Below, piece after piece: positions 9,696 through 19,618 of a stretch of DNA of 29,993 nucleotides (its first letter is position 1; the number at the start of each line of letters is the position of its first letter). The DNA is from Batkoa obscura (Eukaryota; Entomophthoromycota; Entomophthoromycetes; Entomophthorales; Batkoaceae). The stretch is from the NCBI GenBank assembly GCA_030770535.1, contig JASVEC010000221.1, positions 1 to 29,993 of the forward strand, read 5' to 3'. The notes beneath the pieces are model-generated. The model was given only the letters and a program-made list of their open reading frames with translations, searched no databases and was not told where the DNA came from. The translations under genes were made by a program, and so were the position numbers.

Positions 9696-11384
9696 AATCT
9701 CTTCATACTTACTTCCTGAAAATTAATAACTAAAAGTCAAAAATAGTTATTAATAAATCCTAAAATTATATAATCTGGGAGATGTAAATTAAATAAGTAA
9801 AGGCTGCTGGTTTATATGAAGTAAAGGTATCTTTAGAGTATCTTATAACTATATTAATTTTGGGTTATAACAACTTGTTTTTATAAACCATAAAGCTGAC
9901 TATCTTTTTACTAGTGTGAAATTATTTCTAAATTTAGCTCCAAAGCCAACAACCCCGAATAGTACTACCAGAAACCAATAAAACATCTGGATGAAAGAAG
10001 GTGGAATTGGATGATAAAAGTAGACAATGTCGATTTTTGATTGGTGTATCCAATTTAAAGAGTCATGAAATAGTTTAATGTACCATATCCATATGTAATT
10101 TTGAATGTTCTATCTACTTTAATTGTTGCTTTTTTTACTTTAATAATTTTATTCTTAAATTTAAGATCTAGTTTATGTGGATGACGAAACTTAAACTATA
10201 TCCTTGATTGGAATAAATCAAATCAAATAAATATATGCTGCATTTTATTGGATGATAGGGGTAAACGTGGGATGGTATCATCTCTTAAAAAATAGACTAA
10301 TATTCATTTGAAATCACGCCATCTGAAACAAATTTTCATCATTCATTTTCAATTTCCAAAAAATTGCCCAAAATTATAAAATAAATTATGTGAAATTAGA
10401 TTATTGAAAGTTTTTGCAATCACTTCAAAATTATAACTAGTTATTGTTTAAAATGCTATATTATATATTATGGTCAATATATGCTACTACTAAACAATCT
10501 GAATATGAAAACATACTTTTAATAGACGTCTTTTTATCGAAATATACTACATATGGCTTTATTGCCATTTCTCATTTTACTATTTTAAAAATATTTGATT
10601 TAAAAGTAGCTTGCTTTTAATCGTAAAGCTTTTGAAACCTAGGTACCCTTTTATTATGTCCTTATAATATATATAATTGACCTTTAAAATGAATGGTTTG
10701 TCCATTTATATGTTTGATATTTAATATATATTATGAAACTTATAAATTATTATTACTAATGATAAATCTTATTTGCTAATATAAAAGGAAAACTCTATAA
10801 AAGTGTTTCTTTAAATTTAATAAATCCTATGATAATCTATAAAACATTAGCAATACCTATTCTGGAGTAAATTAAAAGGTAGGTAAAGTAGCCATTGAAT
10901 AGATAAAAGACTTTATAATAGATAAGCGAAGTAACTAAGTAAAAGACCGAAGAGTTGATGAAAAGTATAGTGAATCTCCATGTAAGTCCTTCTGGTGAAG
11001 CATTGAAGAGGATTCCTTAGTAATTAAACGTTTGAAGATAAGGAATAACTATAAGCAGTCAATAATGCAAGAGCTATGCAATTTTTTAATATGGGATACT
11101 ATGATATAGAGAAATATAGACCTAATTATAGTAAGAAGCGCAGGTAGGGAATATTTAAAAAAAGTTATCTGATATCAATGACCTTCATTATAATAGGAAG
11201 AGGTTATTAAGGAGAATAATATTACCAGGTTTATGTTAAAGTTAAAGTTCATGTGCCAAAATTAAAAAGTTGTCATTTTGATTTATCTTGTTTAAACTTT
11301 TTAATTATTTTTATATATTCTAACATTATGTTTGCTTATATTGATATAAAATTTCAAAAATAAAGTACAAGGTAAAATAATATA

Positions 11385-11483
11385 TAGTGATATATTTTTA
11401 TATTTAAGAATTTTACTAACAATTTTTCCGCTCAATAGTGCTTAAAAGATGGAAAAAGTAATGAAGCTAAAAAAAACACCCCA
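11385..11483 (+). mobile_element. MITE copy E
   Basis: Forward 99-bp copy, beginning TAGTGATATATTTTT and ending AAAACACCCCA, with TA on both sides (11383-11384 and 11484-11485). Its 5' terminal repeat is more diverged than its 3' one. Confidence 0.85.
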
Positions 11484-11759
11484 TATCGATTTTTAAATTA
11501 TTTAATTCAAGAATCTAATACAATAGTTAAACTTTACTATAGATTGTAATATTATTTTAAATTTTGAACATTTACAAATTTGATATTATGTAAATAAACA
11601 AATAAAAATTATAAAATAAAAAAATAAAAAAATATTCAAGTGTATGCTATTTAATACTATAGAAATACGGGTTTAAAATTTTATTTAACAATAATTAAAA
11701 TAAAGATAGTTTGCAGTTTATATCTTAAATCGTAAAAGATCTAATCATTAAATAAGATA

Positions 11760-11859
11760 TGGGGATGTATTTTTGTATTTAAGAATCTTACTAACAAAAT
11801 TTCCGCTTAAATAGTGCTTAAAAAATGAAAAAATAATGAAACTAAAAAAAACAGCCCCA
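11760..11859 (+). mobile_element. MITE copy F
   Basis: Forward 100-bp copy, beginning TGGGGATGTATTTTTG and ending ACAGCCCCA, with a perfect TA duplication (11758-11759 and 11860-11861). Along with copy H it is among the best preserved here. Confidence 0.9.
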
Positions 11860-12372
11860 TATATAGCTAGTTTTTATTTTACTTTACTTAATATTACTAT
11901 ATCGTATTTAAGTAGAAAATATATGAAGGAACATTAACTATATCGCTTTTATATAAAGATTGAGCATTGATTTATAACTTAAATAGATTTTTTATAATTT
12001 TTTTAAAACACAATTAACAACTATAAACTATTTTGCATAGTTATTTTAGTTTTCATATTTAGTAAGAGTAAGATTGTTGTACTGGAGATTTATGTTATCA
12101 ACTTCATTTATATACTTATAATTAATACCTATAAAGTGCTGAATTTTTACATATTCATTAGGAAATAACATGGCGTAGTAACTAAGTTAAATTTCTGGGT
12201 TTTCTTTAATAAGTGTTGTTATCCAAAGATGTTAATTTTCAAAAAATTTATTCTAAGAATACAACAGCATTTCCCTTCGATTTTGAATTATTTAATTAAA
12301 AAAATCTAAAACATAAATACAACAAAATTTAAAATTTAAAATTATTTTTATTATGACAGACTATTTCGAAGA

Positions 12373-13232
12373 TCAATCCTTTTTATTAATGATTATAACT
12401 TCGTTATTTCGTTCCAAAGACTCTTTACTTTTAATTGTAGCTTTGGGTTCGCTCTTTTTATCCTTATCTAGTAACTCTTTCCTCTGCTTTTCAATAACAT
12501 CCAAAGCCTCCTTTGCTTTTTCCACTTCTTTTAATATATCTTTAGTACTCTCTGACTTATCATTATTACTGTTTAAAGAGTTAATAAATGAATAAAGCAA
12601 TTTTGTATTGATCTCGTTGAGCGAACTAAGCTGATGCACTTGTTTTTGTAGTTCTATTAATGTTTCATGGTTTTTTTTCCTTTCTAACTGATATTCATCA
12701 TAATGGGACTTAAAGTCATCAATGGCATCATCAACATACACTTTTCTTGTTGAAGCATTCACTTTGGATCTATAAGCCTCGTACCCTATGATCCCAGCAG
12801 CTACTGAAAAAATTAAAAACTCGCTTAGAAAATTGGAGCCTAATTCTACTGCCCTGATAGCTATATGAGATATCCAATATACTTTAGTTGTAAAAATCGA
12901 AATACCTGCTATCGGAAAGCGGTCTTATACGCTCTTTTTCATATCCTAAAAAATTCATCTTTAGCTTCATATCGATTCTATGATAGCTCTTGCTATAATT
13001 TTTAGTACGAATAACGGTATCGATTTATGAAAAGTTACTTGTGCAATCCCAATACAAAAAGATTTAAATAAATCACTATTTTTGGTTTGATTTTTTAATG
13101 AATTCGCAACTAAAATGATAAAAATTTAAGAAATAAATTTATAAATGACCTAGCATCTTTAATTAAAAGCATTGCCATACCTGGTTTAGCTAAAGTCCTG
13201 ACAACCAAAGCGCCTAATTTTAACGTAGCCAT
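12373..13232 (-). CDS. OPA3: OPA3-like mitochondrial protein
   Basis: Homolog of the mitochondrial membrane protein OPA3, whose molecular role is not settled. Four exons (13232-13181, 13109-13039, 12988-12906, 12853-12373) give 228 residues. It shows the family landmarks in order: N-terminal MATLKLGALVVRTLAKP, then KNSDLFKSFCIGIAQ, then SYHRIDMKLKMNFLGYE, RIRPLSDSRAVELGSNFLSE, and a single hydrophobic membrane segment (about residues 77-96, FLSEFLIFSVAAGIIGYEAY). A long charged coiled-coil tail follows, longer than in human OPA3 (about 180 residues). Intron 2 must end at an AAG acceptor (12989-12991) to keep frame, which is less usual than CAG or TAG. It shares a 144-bp divergent promoter with mL41. 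Confidence 0.85.
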
Positions 13233-13376
13233 TATGTCTAAAGAGTATTACTGAGATTTTCATTATTTTTGAATAAATATAATTTCTAGTATTCATTACA
13301 GCCAATCAAAAACTAATATTTTGAATTATAGTATTTTAATTTTCGAAATTTCCAATTCACTTTTTAACTAATTTAA
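13233..13376. promoter_or_regulatory. Bidirectional promoter OPA3 / mL41
   Basis: Only 144 bp separate the two divergent start codons. A CCAAT box (CCAATCA, 13302-13308) lies near the middle. Both products act in mitochondria, so shared regulation is plausible but inferred. Confidence 0.5.
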
Positions 13377-13752
13377 ATGTTTGGTATAGTAAAAGCACTT
13401 TATAGAGGGGCTGTAAGAGAGCCAATGATCCGTAAGAGAGGTCACAATTACTATAAAGGTACCGGTACTGGTTCTCATGGCCGCTTTACAAAAAGAGGTA
13501 AACAAATATAGTATAATGTAATATAATATATAATTGCTTAATAACGAAATAAACAGGTCAATATATGATAAATCCTTATAAAGTTAGACATTATGTTGTT
13601 CCAAATTTAGAAGGATTTGAGGTAAAATAAACTATTTGATTAAAGCCTATTAATAATTTATTATATAGCTTACTCCCTATGTATCACATAGAACTGAAAG
13701 AATTTGGCAAACTTTAACAAGCAAAGATTTTTTAAATAACCAAAAAGAATAG
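13377..13752 (+). CDS. MRPL27: Mitochondrial large-subunit ribosomal protein mL41 (Mrpl27)
   Basis: Component of the mitochondrial large ribosomal subunit, near the exit-tunnel side in known structures. Three exons (13377-13497, 13557-13621, 13669-13752) give 89 residues. Family signatures are KRGHNYYKGTGTGSHGRFTK, then GQYMINPYKVRHYVVPNLEG and FELTPYVSHRT, matching yeast Mrpl27 (MYKGTRASGIGRHTKFGGY, INWKKVRTYVTPDM, FELKPYV). The basic N-terminus could serve as a mitochondrial import signal. It is shorter than the yeast protein (146 residues) at the C-terminal end, close to the minimal core. It is easily missed because each exon is short. Confidence 0.87.
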
Positions 13753-14119
13753 AATAAAATATGGTACTTTAACTTTATCAACTGTATCATTACTTTACTT
13801 TTTTTCGAGTGATTATTTAAAGATAATAAGTTCACAAATTAAAAAAGGTAGCAAATATTGGTAACTACATAATAGTTTTTAAAAGATTTTAAACGTCAAT
13901 TGGAAATTTTAAGTTAAGCCTAATTTATAACACATAATATGCAATATACCAGACCTAATAGTTAAATACTATACTTTTTAATATAACCTTTGAAATATCT
14001 ATATACGTCATATGTAATAATAATACAAATTGTAATCTTTTCCAATTTTAGCTCTTTTTGTGGACTTATTTTTATTCAAATATGATTATAAGAAGCTATT
14101 GATGACTATTATCAGCATT
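13753..14119. other. Convergent 3' gap, nothing recognised
   Basis: This 367-bp AT-rich gap lies between the stop codons of mL41 and the helicase. It probably holds both 3' untranslated regions; no repeat or RNA gene was seen. Confidence 0.7.
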
Positions 14120-15729
14120 CTATGGGTCCTCTATGGCGTTTTTAGCTTTAAGTTTTCTATTTAAAGATCTTCTTCTTGAAAAAAGTTCGTCAAAGCTTCC
14201 AACTTCCTCATTTAAGTGCCCCTTGTTAACTTTCGTTTTCATGTTTTTGAGCGTTTCTATCTCAGTTGCTAATAACAAATCGCTTTCCATAACATAGCTT
14301 AAAACTAAAAATATTAATCACATCTGAAATTAGTAGAGTTAGTACCTTTTCCAGGTCTTCCAGCTCTTGCGGTTCTTCCAGCTCTATGTAAATAAGTTGA
14401 GATATTAAAAGGAAAATCAGCTTGTATCACTAAGTTCAGATTTTCTAAATCGATTCCTCTTGCCATTATATCCGTTGTACATACAATAATTAGTCCTGGG
14501 TTTTTGTCTTGAAGCTCATCAGTTCCAGGCCCGAATTTTAATAACTTTAATTTATCTTCACGTTCTTTTTTTGGTAATTCTTTATGTAGATCAATACAAA
14601 GTATAGAATGATCATAGTTGAAAATAGTTGATAATTGCTCATGAAATTGTTTGACATTTTCAATAGAATTAAAAAACACAAGCGCTAGTCTAGGCAATTT
14701 TTCATTATGCTTCGGGGAAGAGCAGTTCCTTTCTTGTTTCAATTCGCCTATTATATGGCTCAACTTCCAGGTAAACAATTCACTTGAAGAAAGTTTATTG
14801 GGAGCTTTTATAAAGCTTTCACTCAAAGTATCAACAGTTTTGTGCTTTTTTCTAGAGTCAAAGTAAAGTGCTTTGGGAAACTTCTTTTTCAAGTAAGTTT
14901 TTATTGCTTTTTTAGATGAGGAAGGATCTAAAGAAGCCCCAACAAAAACAAACTGCTTTTGCTTTTCGAACTTATTTGCTTTAGTCAATTGTGCCAACAA
15001 AGCTTCAGTTTTTCCACCATAAGAACGTGAAAGAAGCAAGTCAGCTTCATCAACAACAATAGTATTGCAAGTATTAAGAGATTTGAGGGTAGTTTTGAAG
15101 GAAGATTGATTATCATCTACCAAAGCAGAAGGAGTTGAAATAAGGATAACTTTATTTTGTCCTTGATTATTTTGTAAAATTTTTGTTTTATCAAACGCTA
15201 TTTCTACTCTATTATTTTCAAGATGATATAAAATACTTTTGATTACACTACCAACTTGCCATGCCAACTCTTTATTTGGTACAAGAATAATAGCATGTGG
15301 ATGTTTTATCGGATAAATGGTATCTGAATGGATTATTTCTTGAATTAATGGGAGTAGATAAGCTAAAATAGATTAGATTTGATGTAAATTATGTTTAATT
15401 TTACCTAATGTCTTCCCAGAACCTGTTTCAGCTGTTACCACTAGATCCTTTTTTGTTTGGATTTTGGGAATTACCTAGATAGTTAAATATACGAATTGAA
15501 AATAAAAAATATCTTTACTTTTAATTGAAGAGAGTTTGGAGCTTCAATACCAAACGTAGACAGGGCATTGGTAAACCCATGGTTTAAATTAAGTTTATTC
15601 CATAAATCTAAAATTAACTAAATGACTAATATATATATATTAACTACCTTTTGAAGTATATGGGCGTTTATTAAATTTCAAAAAAAATGGTCGAACCTTG
15701 TTTAATTTCAGTTGGTAGGCAAAAAACAT
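14120..15729 (-). CDS. Mitochondrial DEAD-box RNA helicase (Mrh4/DDX28-like)
   Basis: ATP-dependent RNA helicase. Five exons (15729-15648, 15607-15519, 15474-15405, 15362-14346, 14304-14120) give 480 residues. The basic, acid-free N-terminus (MFFAYQLKLNKVRPFFLKFN) suggests mitochondrial import. Motifs in order are a degenerate Q motif region (FGIEAPNSLQLKVIPKI), Walker A AETGSGKT at 72-79, DEAD at 185-188, GAS (for the usual SAT) at 222-224, CTTDIMARGID, and HRAGRTARAGR at 406-416. AETGSGKT followed by AYLLPLI, IILVP and VVDEADLLLSRS resembles yeast Mrh4 and human DDX28, which assemble the mitochondrial large subunit. The exact orthology is inferred. The start lies only 42 bp downstream of the RPS3 stop, on the same strand, so its promoter must be very short or overlap the end of RPS3. 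Confidence 0.82.
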
Positions 15730-15771
15730 GTTAAAAAAGTAAAATAAAATAAATATTATTTATTTATGAAT

Positions 15772-16806
15772 TTAAGCTTCAACTGGGGCTTGTTCCTCAG
15801 TTTTAGCTGGAGCTGGAGCTGGAGTATCTTCAGGACGTTTGAAATCTTCTGAAATAGGTTCAGTAATTGGGACTTCTTCCTTTGGCTCAAGAATAGTAAC
15901 CATATCTGGTAGAGGTTTCTTTGGACCAAGTTTACCAGTTGGATCCCAGTCAAGCATAATTTTAACTTTAAGACCTAAAACACCTTGGCGCATAAGAACG
16001 TGACGAACAGCGGTATCGATGAAATCTTTAGCTGGTTGACCGGAGTGAATCATGAAACCATCAGCGAATTTCATAGATTTAGCACGAGCAGCACGGAGTT
16101 TACCAGAGACAACAACTTCACAACCTTTGGCACCAGATTCCATAATGTAACGGAGGACACCATGGGCAGCACGACGGACAGCAAGACCGTTGAGAAGTTT
16201 GAATTTAAGAGATTCACATTGAGCAACGGCGCAAAGACCTGGAGCAGAGATACGTTCAATATAAAGCTCAACGGCATCTTTTGGGAAATTGAAACGTTTT
16301 TGAACTAAAGAAGTAAGTTCACGGATACGGCGTCCTTTTTCACCAAGTACCTTTTGTGGTTGAGATACTCTGAGGATAATTTCAGTACGGGCTGGGGTGA
16401 CACGTACTTCAACACCAGCGTAATTTTCAGCGGCTAATTCACGTTGGAAGAATTCGTTGAGTTCGGCATAGAATACACCATCAGCTACAAACTATTGAAA
16501 ATTTTAGTATACATTCATACAAATTGATATAATTAAATAAAAAAAATTTGTAGTATCAGTAGTTGATTGCGTGCATTAGGCTAAAATAGCCTTCAAACAA
16601 GAGGTGTCAGAAAAATAATAATAGGTATCATCATACTACATTAAGATTGAATTGTGCTTTTGACTTACATATTGGTCCTTCTTTTAGTTTTTGTACTAAC
16701 TGAAGTCATACATCCATTAATAAAGCTTCTTATTCCGTCTTCAATCTTTTGTTTAATTAAACTACTCTTTACATACCTTACGTTTCTTAGAGATTTGAGC
16801 AGCCAT
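15772..16806 (-). CDS. RPS3: 40S ribosomal protein uS3
   Basis: Small-subunit ribosomal protein at the mRNA entry channel. Two exons (16806-16777 and 16491-15772) give 249 residues. It starts [21 protein letters not shown] type II KH domain follows with GEKG at 60-63 (GxxG) in [18 protein letters not shown], then the C-terminal S3 domain ([20 protein letters not shown], then [20 protein letters not shown], then [10 protein letters not shown]). The tail is rich in Pro, Ala and Glu ([16 protein letters not shown]), typical of eukaryotic S3. Codons are less AT-rich than elsewhere, as expected for high expression. The single intron, 285 nt, is five to six times longer than other introns in the window and carries a snoRNA candidate. 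Confidence 0.97.
16549..16640 (-). ncRNA. Candidate C/D-box snoRNA in RPS3 intron
   Basis: A 92-nt structure lies inside the RPS3 intron, on the RPS3 strand. It has a C box ATGATGA (16634-16628), a D box CTGA (16559-16556), an upstream CTGA that could be D' (16610-16607), and a perfect terminal stem TGTAGT/ACTACA just outside the C and D boxes. An internal hairpin AGGCTA/TAGCCT sits before the putative guide (AATGCACGCAATCAACTA, directly upstream of the D box). Ribosomal protein introns are known hosts of C/D snoRNAs, and RPS3 hosts U15 in vertebrates. The guide does not obviously match U15, and I could not assign an rRNA target by eye. Box spacing, stem and host all agree. Confidence 0.68.
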
Positions 16807-17020
16807 TTTATTAAGAGGAAGTGAAACTGTTAAATCGGTATTGACTTTTGAATTTCCCGAACATTCAAATATTCTCAACTTTCTTAATTTAGTAATAGCT
16901 ACAACTTCGGTTTACTGCGTCAACTACGCAAGTAAAGCAAATTCTGCTAAGCTAATAAATTTCAAAAATCGTAAGTATGGAAAATTATTTATTCTAAACA
17001 TCTTAACTAAATTAAATATA
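16807..17020. promoter_or_regulatory. RPS3 upstream region, truncated by MITE
   Basis: About 214 bp of upstream sequence lies between the RPS3 start and the TA flank of MITE copy G. The mobile-element nest begins there, so the RPS3 promoter is probably confined to this stretch unless the elements contribute. No clear core promoter motif was identified. Confidence 0.4.
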
Positions 17021-17119
17021 TGGGGATGTTTTTTTTGATTTCATCACTTTTCCATTTCTTAAGCGCTATTTGAGTGAATAAGTGCTAGTAAAATTCTTAA
17101 ACGCGAAAATACATCTGCA
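17021..17119 (-). mobile_element. MITE copy G
   Basis: Reverse 99-bp copy beginning TGGGGATGTTTTTTTTG and ending ATACATCTGCA, flanked by TA on both sides (17019-17020, 17120-17121). Its right TA is shared with the start of the 2.5-kb transposon, so one of the two elements inserted into the target duplication of the other. Confidence 0.87.
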
Positions 17120-17484
17120 TATGGGGTTGTCCGGATTGGTTTCAGCATTTACTTAGAAGAATCCAAATTTTTAAATTTTAAATTTGTGTCTAATGTGGCG
17201 GTTAAATCTGAAAAGCCTAAATCAAATCTCTCTATTTAAAACTTATTTTAAGTGTTTCCTTTTCTTAGATGGCTAATTTTCCTAATTACGTGTTTTATGT
17301 TATTTCTGTTAGATATTTAATAGATATGTAACATATAACTATATGATTATATAATTATATAAATACACTTATTTGACTTTATTTTTTGTTGAAATAAAAA
17401 TAAAATGCAAACTTTCATAACTAAACCTCGAAATGGAATTTTTGAAAATTTCAAACAATAGGGAGGAGTACACAATATAAACAT

Positions 17485-19018
17485 TGTAATCCATTTACAT
17501 CAATTTTAATAGCTGCTTATAACAACCCAGGGTTTATGGAATTTTATAATAAAACAAAAAAAAGAAAAGATACATCATCAAAGTTTACTATCGATAATAA
17601 TAAACTTATCAAGCAATGTATAAAATTAGTGCTTTAAGAGAAACAGGAAATAAAAATCAACAAGTAGTGTTATTATCAACTATAGCTTCAGTATATTCTT
17701 TTGATGAATGTAAAAGTTTTGGGTTTAATATAAATAAAAATCAATATGGTTATTCAAAAATAAGTAACAATGATAATAAAATATCAACGTCACAACCTAT
17801 TATTAAAAATACAAGAAAAGTTAAAGATGAGCGAATTGAAACTATTATAAAATATTTACTAAATGATTTAACTATCTCATCAAGATTTAGTAAAAAAATA
17901 ATGATAACAAATATTCATCAGATAATATATACATTAAATAAAAGTAGAAGAATGATACATAGTAAATATTTTGATGATTTAAAAGATAAAGCGGTAGCTA
18001 GGTCAACATTTTTTAAATATATACCAAGTAGTTTCAAAAATCCAGCAAGAAAAACGGATCTATGTAATATATGTGCTCAGTATACAAGTTAGAAAAAAGT
18101 TATTTGAAAACAAAGCAGAGATAGAGGAAATTTTCAATGAAGAAGAAAATCATACAAATTACACAAATTCTGTGTTGATACTCAAAAAAACACATTTAAT
18201 GAAACTATCAAAAAATTAAATAATAAAAGTTGTATAATAATCTTAGATTTTAAACAAAATATGGGAGTGTTTTTTTTAACTTCATTATTTTTTCCATTTT
18301 TTAAGCGCTATTTAAGCGGAAAAATTGTTAGTAAAATTCTTAAACATAAAAATACATCCCCATATGGAAATAGGAACAAGACCAGATTTAATAAATCTAG
18401 ATCATTATAATAAACAAGCTATATCAGTATTAGGTTTTGGTATTTATATTTAAAAGATAATAAAGCAATAGGCAGAGTTTACTTTGGTTATTTATCTGAA
18501 ATATTAAATCATCATTCAGGATATGCAGGAGACTGTTCAATTGATTTAACCTCTACAAAGCTTTTAAAAAGTTTACAAAAATCAATATATGGGCAGATAC
18601 AGGAAATCATTTTAGATCCCAAGAGTTCTTACATTATATATTTAAACAAATTCATAAAATAAATAGTAGTTTAAATATTGGTCTTAATTTTTTTGCTGAG
18701 CATCATGGAAAAAGTATAGTTGATGGACATTTTGGAAACCTTTCAAAATGGAAAAGTAGTTTTGAAGCGTTAGGTAAAATAGAAGATATCGATCAATTAA
18801 TTTCAAGATTTGAGGCTTTTATTTGCGAGCATAATAAAATTAATAATTCGACTGTTAATAATGGGAAAACAGATATAATTTTTAAAAAGTATAAAATAAA
18901 TAAAAATACAAAAAGAATAATAGACATGCAAAGCATTAAGAAGTATTTACACTTTATTAAACACAACAATAAGCTGCATTGTTATCCGGTATCTGATACA
19001 TCAAAAAAAGTGATATAG
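17485..19018 (+). pseudogene. Broken transposase gene
   Basis: Four open segments on the plus strand belong to one protein. The first (17485-17628) reads CNPFTSILIAAYNNPGF. The second (to 18092, open from about 17620) ends NPARKTDLCNICAQYTS, with a CxxC resembling a zinc knuckle. The third (18162-18260) contains IIILDFKQN, a likely first catalytic Asp (codon 18246-18248), and is split by MITE H. The last (18590-19018, 142 codons) holds WADTGNHFRSQEF and AEHHGKSIVDGHFG, likely carrying later catalytic Asp/His residues. At least three frame changes plus the MITE insertion separate the segments, so no full transposase is made from this copy. Proteins with similar motifs occur, as I recall, in other fungal repeat families; the superfamily is not assigned. 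Confidence 0.7.
18262..18362 (-). mobile_element. MITE copy H, inside transposase
   Basis: Reverse 101-bp copy (TGGGAGTGTTTTTTTT to TACATCCCCA) with a perfect TA duplication (18260-18261, 18363-18364). Without the element and one TA, the transposase frame reads on across the site (FKQN then MEIGTRPDL), which fixes the element ends to the base. Confidence 0.93.
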
Positions 19019-19443
19019 TTCCAATTAGAGTTATAGAGTCTATAGAAAACAGAAAAATTAAAAGATCGATCCCAGCTTACCTTACCAAGATAATAGAGAA
19101 TTTAAAAATTTCGATATTTACTAAGCAAGTAGCTTATCAAGTAATATAAATTAATCATTAAATGTTAATACTACTTAAGTTATTAATAGCTAAGTTAATG
19201 AATAGTCAAAGAACAAGTAATTGTAATAATATGTAAAAACTATTATTACTTGTACTATATAGAAATCGTTAATTATGGTTTTGGGGCTAATTACTCCCTC
19301 CCATCCAGCTATTCATTAACTTAGTAATATATTGATAATGTAATTATAACATTAAAATAATTTATTTATTTGATAACAAATCTGCAATGTTGACTATAAA
19401 GTGGTCAATAATAAATATTTCTCAATAAAGTTTTATAAGAATA

Positions 19444-19536
19444 TAGGAGTGTTTTTTAACTTCATTATTTTTTCCATCTTTTAACCGCTATTTGAGTGGA
19501 AAACTTGTTAGTAAAATTCTTAAAAAAAAATCCCCA
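19444..19536 (-). mobile_element. MITE copy I
   Basis: Reverse 93-bp copy in the 3' non-coding part of the 2.5-kb transposon, flanked by TA (19442-19443, 19537-19538). A few bases are lost near its inner right end. Confidence 0.88.
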
Positions 19537-19551
19537 TATAGTGATTTAGAA

Positions 19552-19618
19552 CTGTCCGGATACTTTTGTCTTAATAAAAAAATTGGATAAAATAATGAAA
19601 CCAATTCAGACAACCCCA
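19552..19618. repeat. Imperfect palindrome at transposon right end
   Basis: CTGTCCGGATAC near 19554 is an imperfect inverted match to the terminal AATTCAGACAACCCCA, so the last ~67 bases can fold back. It may be a subterminal repeat of the transposon or a separate very short element inserted at its end. Confidence 0.4.

Larger units (their letters stand above)
9501..12372. other. 2.9-kb region without recognisable genes
   Basis: It contains the MET6 upstream region (CCAAT box at 9689-9695) and two MITEs (11385-11483 and 11760-11859). Between about 10860 and 11240 the base composition is more complex than the flanks and short peptide-like runs appear (for example ARAMQFFNMGYYDIEKYRPN), but stops interrupt the forward frames I translated and no family was recognised. 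It could be an old gene or repeat remnant. No tRNA or rRNA pattern was seen. Confidence 0.6.
17122..19618 (+). mobile_element. ~2.5-kb TA-target DNA transposon, inactive
   Basis: The left terminus TGGGGTTGTCCGGATTGG and the right terminus (reverse-complement TGGGGTTGTCTGAATTGG) form an inverted repeat of about 24 bp, flanked by TA (17120-17121 and 19619-19620). Between them lie fragments of a transposase with motifs expected of a DDE-type enzyme (see the pseudogene entry). Two MITEs (H and I) are inserted inside. A diverged copy lies at about 885-1610. The right 29 bases match the right end of the MITE family closely. I could not place it in a named superfamily; TA duplication is shared by Tc1/mariner and some others, but the protein motifs are not those of Tc1. 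Confidence 0.7.

Noticed and set aside
530-11859. CRISPR-like array from the repeated ~100-bp units
   Set aside because: Units are dispersed, occur in both orientations, have TA flanks and inverted ends, and the genome is eukaryotic.
16549-16640. Assigning the RPS3-intron snoRNA to U15 or to an 18S target near GTTGATTACGTCC
   Set aside because: The guide shows only about seven clean matches with a mismatch in the middle, too little to name a target.
16841-17038. Open frame on the plus strand upstream of RPS3
   Set aside because: It begins at TTG, has no family resemblance, overlaps the RPS3 promoter and ends inside MITE copy G.
17122-19618. Calling the transposon Tc1/mariner on its TA duplication
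   Set aside because: The WADTGNHFRSQEF and EHHGKSIVDGHFG motifs are not those of Tc1/mariner transposases, so TA alone is not enough.
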